From: Thermoplasmata archaeon
Lineage (GTDB): Archaea; Thermoplasmatota; Thermoplasmata; Thermoplasmatales; Thermoplasmataceae
Direction: 5' to 3'
DNA: 11,715 bases
Assembly (NCBI GenBank): GCA_021802165.1
Contig: JAKAAU010000021.1
Location: forward strand, 1 to 11,715
The translations under genes were made by a program, and so were the position numbers. Positions 6,869 to 11,715 of this stretch are shown here, one piece after another. Numbering within the stretch: the stretch's first letter is position 1; every line of letters starts with the position of its first letter. The notes beneath the pieces are model-generated. The model made no database searches and had not been told where the DNA came from. It saw only the letters and a list, made by a program, of their open reading frames with translations.

Positions 6869-7818
6869 TTTCTGAAGTTCACAGTTTCATTATGAACATT
6901 TCTCAATATGGTCGGATATTTATCATTTCCTAATAACTTTATCTTTCTTATACTTGACTCCATATCTATCATGTTCCCAGGACTTACAATGCAGTGCTTA
7001 TTTATCATATACCCCAGTTTCTCACCATTATATATTATGTAGCCTTCAATATCGGGCTTTCCCATTAGCAATGATTTTGCAACTCCAATGGTCTGTCTTC
7101 CCATTATTACTCCGGCAAAGGTTGCAAGCCCGCATTTTCTAGGATGCAGCAATCCATTGGCATCAATTATTAAAGTACCGTAAAATCCTTTGGATAGTTG
7201 CTCTATGAACGGAGTCTCGCGGTAAGCCAGATAACCGGGTATATACGGAAAATTTACCTGAAGATAAAGTGTTTTCGTAGTGTATTCACCATCTTGATAC
7301 ATTACTATTGCTCCATAACCATCCCTACCATTATAGGATACATCTATGGCGGCAACATTTTGACTTGTTTGTGTACCATCAAAGGATGCCAGTTTTGCAA
7401 TACTTTCCTGTTCCTTCTGTAGTTCAACCAGAGGAAAATCTGTCCTGAAATCTGAAAAGAAGCGTTCATCAAAATTTTCCACCATTCCGTTCGATATTAT
7501 GATTCCATCCTTCCTAAGTCTTTCCTCTTTCTCATGAATCCCCAGTGCATATTTTCCCATGCGCCTGTCGGTGTGCACTACTCTATAGCAAGGAATTCCA
7601 TCAGGGTCCGAATTAATTGATAGCATATATCCAACTGCCCGTGCTGCTCTTATATCGCCCAGCGCTCTAGCCAGTTCGCCGTATGTTGTGACATATCCGT
7701 CCGGAATCTGCCTTACTAGATTATAGAAGTATTCATAGAGGTTTATATGTGTATACCTTAATTGCATGGACTTCGATGTGGTATCTCTATAAATTTTTAT
7801 TGAAATATAATAATTCAT
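6850..7818 (-). CDS. O6-alkylguanine alkyltransferase-endonuclease V fusion
   Basis: A 322-aa bifunctional DNA repair protein. Residues about 26-106 are the C-terminal domain of O6-alkylguanine-DNA alkyltransferase: YVTTYGELA (42-50), ARAVG with Arg60 in the arginine-finger position, and the acceptor motif IPCYRVV (75-81) with Cys77. Residues about 130-310 are endonuclease V, which nicks DNA near deoxyinosine. It shows AIDVSY with Asp159, PGYLAYRE with Glu201, IDANGLLHPR with Asp219, and IGVAK with Lys248, so the three metal-binding acids are kept. A fusion of this type from Ferroplasma acidarmanus has been shown to have both activities. Odd points: the motif reads PCYR rather than PCHR, Asp104 aligns with the usual Glu, and the endonuclease V Ser-His after HPRxxGLA reads Thr-Phe. 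The 3' end lies inside tRNA-Leu. Met18 at 7767 is an alternative start, but the promoter fits 7818 better. Confidence 0.95.
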   Translation of the reverse strand: MNYYISIKIYRDTTSKSMQLRYTHINLYEYFYNLVRQIPDGYVTTYGELARALGDIRAARAVGYMLSINSDPDGIPCYRVVHTDRRMGKYALGIHEKEERLRKDGIIISNGMVENFDERFFSDFRTDFPLVELQKEQESIAKLASFDGTQTSQNVAAIDVSYNGRDGYGAIVMYQDGEYTTKTLYLQVNFPYIPGYLAYRETPFIEQLSKGFYGTLIIDANGLLHPRKCGLATFAGVIMGRQTIGVAKSLLMGKPDIEGYIIYNGEKLGYMINKHCIVSPGNMIDMESSIRKIKLLGNDKYPTILRNVHNETVNFRKRRLPS

Positions 7819-7842
7819 TTAAAGACTTATTTACTCATAAAC

Positions 7843-7850
7843 TTTATATT
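7843..7850. promoter_or_regulatory. Shared bidirectional TATA box
   Basis: The 54-bp gap between two divergent ATGs (7818 minus, 7873 plus) has at its middle TTTATATT, which reads AATATAAA on the other strand. Its centre lies about 26 nt from the plus start and about 28 nt from the minus start. One box could therefore place leaderless transcripts in both directions. Confidence 0.5.
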
Positions 7851-7872
7851 TTAAGCTTTAATAACCATATCA

Positions 7873-10629
7873 ATGTTTGAATCTTTCTTCTACAGGGTTG
7901 GGAAGTATGTCAGAAAGAATAAGAAAAAGGTACTTGTATTCTGGATTATCGCCTTTTTACTCATGGCATATCCGGCGACCCTGATATTTACCGACACTTC
8001 TTACAATCTTACAAATTCACTAGTAACAAAAAATTCTCAATCTTCCAAAGCCAATGACATACTTACATCACAGTTTAACGGCTCTTCAGATCCATCCATA
8101 ATTATTGTTTCCAATCATACCTCGATTGATAACCTAACGGTAAGCAGATATATGCTGGAGTTTCAGCATTCAATGACGGCATACCTGAAAAGCATAAATG
8201 TAGGTTATAAGAGCACAACCAGTATTTTCACTGTTGAAAATCAAACCTTAATGGGATACTCAAAAAGTACTTATAAGCTGGAAAATGCGACCATGGGTTT
8301 AATTGAATACACACTTTTCTTGAAAAGTAAAGGATATAATATAACTGATGCTGTATATAATATAACAGAGCTTTCACCTGAACATTCCGTATATGATAAA
8401 ATACTGGGTGAACTTTTCCCTGTAAATTCAACGATTCCAGCTATATTTGAGGGAAATGCATTCAATTTTGTAACATATGTAAATAATACAATAAGGACCA
8501 TTTCAAACAAAACTGGAATAGAGAATTACACTGTTAATCTAATCAATTCCAGCCAGATATATTTAATAAACGATGCAAAACCTCTGGCAAATCCACTTAT
8601 AAAGATTAATGTTCCCTATTTCACGCCTTACCTTTATTCACTTTACAATACTAGAGGGCATAATTACACAAAATTTGTGAATTCCATACTAAACGTTACA
8701 ACATATAATCACTATCCCGTCCTCCCATCATCCTACGCATCCTCTTCCCTTATAAATTCAGGTAATTCAACACTTCTAATGATTTTTGACTACAAAACTA
8801 AGATAACGACTGCCCAGCAGTCACATATAGAATCAATGGAAAAGACATCCAGTTCAAAAATTTCTAACAGTTCATATTACCTTGCAGGTTCAACCGTTGC
8901 CAATAACCAGCTGGCGAATGAGTCCATACACGGGCTTATTGTTGCACTGATAATAGGCATAATAATATCTATTTTCATAGTCGGAATATTCTTCAGATCT
9001 CCTGTGGCTGCCTTTCTTCCGTTCCTTATTTTTGTATTTTCATCAGTCATAGCGGCTGGAATAAACGGACTACTGTATAAATACGTGTTCCACACCACAA
9101 TTTCATTTATAACTCCAACGTTGTTACTCATATTAGTTCTGGGAATAGCCTCAGATTATACCGTTTATATACTTGCCAGGTACCGTAGTGAGATAAGGGC
9201 CAAAAATCCGGATGCCATTCCAGAATCATCTAAATGGGCGGGCCATGCGGTATTTACATCCGGAACAACGGTGGCAATTTCATACCTGATTTTATGGATA
9301 TCAAATATACCGATATTTAGCGATGCGGGTCTTACAAATGCAATAGCTGCGATAGTAACGATCATACTGGGCAATACATTTTTGATAGCCATACTAGCAC
9401 AGTGGGGAAAGAAGGCTTACTGGCCCCATAAACTTGAAGAGAGCAAAAAGCTCCCATTTGAAAAATCCATGGAAAAGGTTGCACATGTAGCCCTTAATAA
9501 CAAAAAGAAAATAATAGTTATCCTTCTTGTCGTAGCTCTCGGCGCTCTGTTTATATATTCAACAACCCCGACAAATATGGATGTCTTTGAGTTGATACCT
9601 GCCAGCAGTGGAGTGCAGGCAACAACAGTGATAAACAGTTCACTGCATTATGACCTATTCGATCCGGCCTATGTTATGGTTAACTTTACAGCTCCGATTA
9701 TGTATACAAACAGTACAGGTGCCCTGCATTTCAACAGCACTGAGTACAATCAAACACTTGCAATAGAAAATAAACTTGCAAGTTCTCCATATGTGCATAG
9801 CATCTCTGGGCCCGGCTATCCATATGAACAAAAGGTAAACTATACAGATATGGTTTCATCAATATACAGTGGGCAGTATAAAAGCCAGACCGCAACCTAT
9901 ATAGGCCATAATAATAAATCCGTGGAAATAGTAGTTTATCTTTCCAATGTTGCATGGAGCAATCCATCAGCAAACTTTGTGAATAAGATGCCATCCATTG
10001 TATCTGATGTTGGCGGCCCTTCCGATTATAAAGCATATGTCGGTGGCACAACAGAATACCTTAACAATGCATATTCATTTACATCCCATTCCTTTGATAA
10101 TATGGTTCCAATTCTAGGAATAACAATATTTATAATACTCCTTATACAGCTTGCCTCTGCACTGACACCGGTGAGATTAATACTTATGGTGATGGCAGCA
10201 GTCATGATGGCTCTCTCCATTACGTACATAATATTCTACTACTTTCTTCATCTACCGGTAGTTATATTCCTACCACTATTCGTTTTCATTACATTGCTTG
10301 CCGTGGGATTAGATTATGATATCTTCATGATCACTAAGGTGCAGGAAAATATTGCAAAGGGAATGGACAACGATGAGGCCATTAAAAATTCCATAATAGA
10401 AAATGGTGGTGTTATAATAACCCTAGGATTACTGCTATTTGCAACATTTGGTGCATTATACTTCAGTGGCCTGGGCATCATAGAGGAAATAGGAGTAGGT
10501 CTTGCCCTTGGTGTATTAATAGATACCTTTGTCAGCTGGATGTTTTTCGTTCCAGTTATAATGGCTGTTATGAACAAATACAACTGGTGGCCCTCAAAGA
10601 TCGGAAGCGAAGTACATAAGGAAAAATAA
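7873..10629 (+). CDS. RND superfamily (MMPL-type) membrane transporter
   Basis: A 918-aa membrane protein with the duplicated RND layout. Each half has one membrane segment (about 19-40; 547-563), a large extracytoplasmic domain (about 41-350; 565-743) and five more segments (about 352-510; 745-900), for twelve in total. Segments 4 and 10 carry GIASDY (424-429) and GLDYDI (812-817). Asp428-Tyr429 and Asp814-Tyr815 match the Asp-Tyr proton-relay pairs of MmpL3-like transporters. The family uses the proton gradient to move lipids, drugs or other hydrophobic compounds; the substrate here is unknown. The outer domains hold 24 Asn-X-Ser/Thr sequons, none elsewhere, which independently supports the topology. 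No periplasmic adaptor partner is nearby. The start at ATG 7873 fits a TATA box about 26 nt upstream. A role in membrane lipid handling or export is inference. Confidence 0.9.
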   Translation: MFESFFYRVGKYVRKNKKKVLVFWIIAFLLMAYPATLIFTDTSYNLTNSLVTKNSQSSKANDILTSQFNGSSDPSIIIVSNHTSIDNLTVSRYMLEFQHSMTAYLKSINVGYKSTTSIFTVENQTLMGYSKSTYKLENATMGLIEYTLFLKSKGYNITDAVYNITELSPEHSVYDKILGELFPVNSTIPAIFEGNAFNFVTYVNNTIRTISNKTGIENYTVNLINSSQIYLINDAKPLANPLIKINVPYFTPYLYSLYNTRGHNYTKFVNSILNVTTYNHYPVLPSSYASSSLINSGNSTLLMIFDYKTKITTAQQSHIESMEKTSSSKISNSSYYLAGSTVANNQLANESIHGLIVALIIGIIISIFIVGIFFRSPVAAFLPFLIFVFSSVIAAGINGLLYKYVFHTTISFITPTLLLILVLGIASDYTVYILARYRSEIRAKNPDAIPESSKWAGHAVFTSGTTVAISYLILWISNIPIFSDAGLTNAIAAIVTIILGNTFLIAILAQWGKKAYWPHKLEESKKLPFEKSMEKVAHVALNNKKKIIVILLVVALGALFIYSTTPTNMDVFELIPASSGVQATTVINSSLHYDLFDPAYVMVNFTAPIMYTNSTGALHFNSTEYNQTLAIENKLASSPYVHSISGPGYPYEQKVNYTDMVSSIYSGQYKSQTATYIGHNNKSVEIVVYLSNVAWSNPSANFVNKMPSIVSDVGGPSDYKAYVGGTTEYLNNAYSFTSHSFDNMVPILGITIFIILLIQLASALTPVRLILMVMAAVMMALSITYIIFYYFLHLPVVIFLPLFVFITLLAVGLDYDIFMITKVQENIAKGMDNDEAIKNSIIENGGVIITLGLLLFATFGALYFSGLGIIEEIGVGLALGVLIDTFVSWMFFVPVIMAVMNKYNWWPSKIGSEVHKEK

Positions 10630-10634
10630 TTATA
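10627..10634 (+). promoter_or_regulatory. Possible TATA box of the 74-aa protein gene
   Basis: TAATTATA overlaps the stop codon of the RND gene and is centred about 24 nt before the ATG at 10655. The small gene may have its own leaderless transcript, although read-through from the RND gene is also possible. Confidence 0.35.
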
Positions 10635-10654
10635 CGTTGCAGGACTACGGTAAT

Positions 10655-10879
10655 ATGAAAACATTCCTTAAGGTGATATTTAATAGCGAGGGTACAAAAC
10701 CCAGTGAAGTAGTAGGTAGATTAAGGTCCCTGGGATTCGCCCTTATAAAAGGGGAACAGGATATGGTATATAACTGGCCCGATTCGGCAACGGCAGATGA
10801 TGCAATATGGTTTGCCGATAAAATACAGGCAACACTTCAGGGTTTTAACGTCTACTTTGAATTAGAAACAATGGATTAA
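10655..10879 (+). CDS. Small conserved-looking protein of unknown function
   Basis: A 74-aa protein starting MKTFLKVIFNSEG and ending ETMD. I do not recognise its family. Seen: alternating short strands and helices, with a hydrophobic strand (2-9), a helix beginning SEVVGRL, a strand after LGFALIKG, a helix in the DDAIWFADKIQATL region, and a final strand FNVYFELE. This is consistent with a small ferredoxin-like alpha/beta fold. There is no signal peptide, membrane segment, cysteine cluster or clear catalytic motif. An upstream in-frame TTG at 10637 would add six residues, but the ATG fits a TATA-like box and the fold better. It lies 25 nt after the RND transporter gene on the same strand and overlaps the RNase P subunit gene tail-to-tail by 4 nt. 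Normal-looking composition and length support a real gene; no function is proposed. Confidence 0.75.
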   Translation: MKTFLKVIFNSEGTKPSEVVGRLRSLGFALIKGEQDMVYNWPDSATADDAIWFADKIQATLQGFNVYFELETMD

Positions 10880-11172
10880 TTTTTATTTTTCTGTTTATTG
10901 AACGGTATTCTTCTTATATTCCCACAGTAGGAACAGTGTATAATAACAGTCTTATTTTTTACCGTAACCGATATATGTTTATAAGGTGCCTTGCATTTTT
11001 TGCAATACATCCTTTTTATGCCTCTATCCACTATTATATTCATCCTCATTCCTATTTTTTCCATTATTGATATGTATCTTTTTGCAAGTTCTATATTATC
11101 TGTCTTCATGGCCTCAGAAAATAACGTTCGTATTCTCTCCCTTGATATGTTAATAAGTGCTTTGTCCTTCAT
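10876..11172 (-). CDS. rnp4: RNase P protein component 4 (Rpp21/Rpr2 homologue)
   Basis: A 98-aa protein from the chosen ATG at 11172. An N-terminal helical part (about 10-45, including ELAKRYISIMEKIGMR) is followed by IKRMYCKKC and IIHCSYCGNIRRIPF. The cysteines 57, 60, 80 and 83 form the two CxxC knuckles that bind zinc in archaeal Rpp21. Family knowledge: with its partner Rpp29 it assists the RNase P RNA in cutting the 5' leader from precursor tRNAs. The length is close to that of other short archaeal members. The frame stays open upstream to 11250, but starts there would overlap the divergent HAD gene and add residues unlike the family. The ATG at 11172 is preceded by a suitable TATA box. 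The C-terminus is a lysine/asparagine-rich tail, and the stop overlaps the small gene by 4 nt. Confidence 0.9.
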   Translation of the reverse strand: MKDKALINISRERIRTLFSEAMKTDNIELAKRYISIMEKIGMRMNIIVDRGIKRMYCKKCKAPYKHISVTVKNKTVIIHCSYCGNIRRIPFNKQKNKN

Positions 11173-11182
11173 TTCATATAAA

Positions 11183-11191
11183 TATTTATTA
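11183..11191 (+). promoter_or_regulatory. TATA-like box of the HAD phosphatase gene
   Basis: TATTTATTA is centred about 26 nt before the ATG at 11213. It sits within the leader-less gap shared with the divergent RNase P gene. Confidence 0.4.
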
Positions 11192-11193
11192 AT

Positions 11194-11204
11194 ATTATAA
11201 ATAT
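11194..11204 (-). promoter_or_regulatory. TATA box of the RNase P component 4 gene
   Basis: On the minus strand this reads ATATTTATAAT-like sequence, centred about 27 nt before the ATG at 11172. It lies nearly on top of the oppositely directed promoter, so the two may compete for TBP binding. Confidence 0.4.
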
Positions 11205-11212
11205 TGCCACTG

Positions 11213-11715
11213 ATGATTAAATTCATTGTTCTGGATGTGGACGGTACCATAACAGATCAAAATAGAATCCTCAACCCAGAGGCCATTTCCTGCATAAGAA
11301 AAGGAGTAGAAAAAGGCATTCACTTCTCCTTAGTAAGTGGTAATGTAATACCTGTAATGTATGGTTTAAAAACATTTTTGGGAATAAACGGTCCTGTATT
11401 CGGGGAGAACGGTGGCATAATGTATTATAATGACAAAATCGAGAAATTCTTTGATAAAACAAGGCCTTTCAGTTTTCTTGAGTATATTTCAAAAAAATCC
11501 TCTGTGAAACCGTATTTCACGAATCAGTGGAGGGAAACATCTGCCGCATTTTCAATGAATTCTGAAGATGAAAACATAGTAAGGAAAGAAGCAGAAAAGT
11601 GGCGCCTGGAAATAGTGGACAGTAAGTTCACATGGCACATAATGAATCAAAAACAGAATAAAGGTTATGCTCTGGGAATATTAATGAAGATGTTCAATTT
11701 GCAATGGGATCGGAA
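11213..11715 (+). CDS. HAD-family phosphatase, archaeal phosphoglycolate phosphatase type (partial)
   Basis: The first 167 residues of a HAD (subfamily IIB, Cof-like) phosphatase; the 3' end is cut by the window. Seen: motif I DVDGT (8-12) with nucleophile Asp8 and acid/base Asp10; motif II SLVSGN (39-44) with Ser42; GENGG (64-68), typical of this group; and NKGYAL (149-154), with Lys150 as the motif III lysine. The segment from about 85 to 150 would be the cap domain. The layout matches the archaeal phosphoglycolate phosphatases, of which Thermoplasma acidophilum TA0175 is a studied member; these hydrolyse 2-phosphoglycolate with Mg2+. The expected full length is about 220-230 aa, so roughly 60 residues including motif IV are missing. 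Other sugar-phosphate substrates are possible. The ATG follows a TATA-like box by about 26 nt. Confidence 0.88.
   Translation, partial: MIKFIVLDVDGTITDQNRILNPEAISCIRKGVEKGIHFSLVSGNVIPVMYGLKTFLGINGPVFGENGGIMYYNDKIEKFFDKTRPFSFLEYISKKSSVKPYFTNQWRETSAAFSMNSEDENIVRKEAEKWRLEIVDSKFTWHIMNQKQNKGYALGILMKMFNLQWDR

Noticed and set aside
10637..10654. TTG start for the 74-aa protein
   Set aside because: The ATG at 10655 fits a TATA-like box about 24 nt upstream, and the six extra residues add no recognisable structure.
10314..10664. 116-codon open frame antisense to the RND gene
   Set aside because: It lies wholly opposite the conserved C-terminal membrane segments of the transporter and its translation has no recognisable motif. 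It is a by-product of the sense coding sequence.
11173..11250. Longer N-terminus for RNase P component 4
   Set aside because: It would overlap the start of the HAD gene on the opposite strand, adds residues unlike Rpp21, and would read through the promoter region.

Overview
The window looks like a chromosomal segment of an acidophilic, thermophilic euryarchaeon of the order Thermoplasmatales. The sequence is AT-rich, with AGA/AGG and ATA codons common. It carries an archaeal/eukaryal-type RNase P protein (Rpp21/Rpr2), a tRNA-Leu without an encoded CCA end, and the alkyltransferase-endonuclease V fusion known from Ferroplasma. First genes of transcripts mostly have an archaeal TATA-like box about 25 nt before the start codon, which fits leaderless mRNAs. 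Downstream genes in an operon have Shine-Dalgarno sites instead. The genus cannot be fixed from sequence alone; Ferroplasma, Acidiplasma or Cuniculiplasma relatives are all plausible.

Layout. 20-334 (-): a single-domain rhodanese. 335-577: a non-coding gap. 578-2491 (-): a GH15 glucoamylase. Divergent from it across a 123-bp promoter region is a three-gene operon at 2615-6668 (+): glycogen debranching enzyme, glycogen-synthase-like glycosyltransferase with a TTG start, and GH57 alpha-amylase. Each operon gene overlaps the next by a few bases. Then come tRNA-Leu(CAG) at 6784-6868 (-) and an alkyltransferase-endonuclease V fusion at 6850-7818 (-), whose last codons and stop lie inside the tRNA gene. 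Divergent from that is a large RND/MMPL-type membrane protein (7873-10629, +), followed by a 74-aa protein of unknown function (10655-10879, +). Tail-to-tail with it is the RNase P protein component 4 gene (10876-11172, -). Divergent from that is a HAD phosphatase of the archaeal phosphoglycolate phosphatase type, cut by the window end (11213 onward, +).

How the genes work together. The four carbohydrate genes form an intracellular alpha-glucan (glycogen) module. The glycosyltransferase probably elongates chains, the GH57 enzyme cuts or rearranges them, the debranching enzyme removes branch points, and the GH15 enzyme releases glucose. None has a visible signal peptide, so storage polysaccharide turnover inside the cell is the likely role. 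The rest are housekeeping genes: DNA repair, tRNA maturation, metabolite repair and membrane transport.

I see no mobile element, CRISPR array, defence island or clearly new multi-gene system. The points most worth a second look are the stop codon inside the tRNA gene, the altered active-site residues in the alkyltransferase domain, the dense glycosylation sequons confined to the two outer loops of the RND protein, and the very compact divergent promoters.
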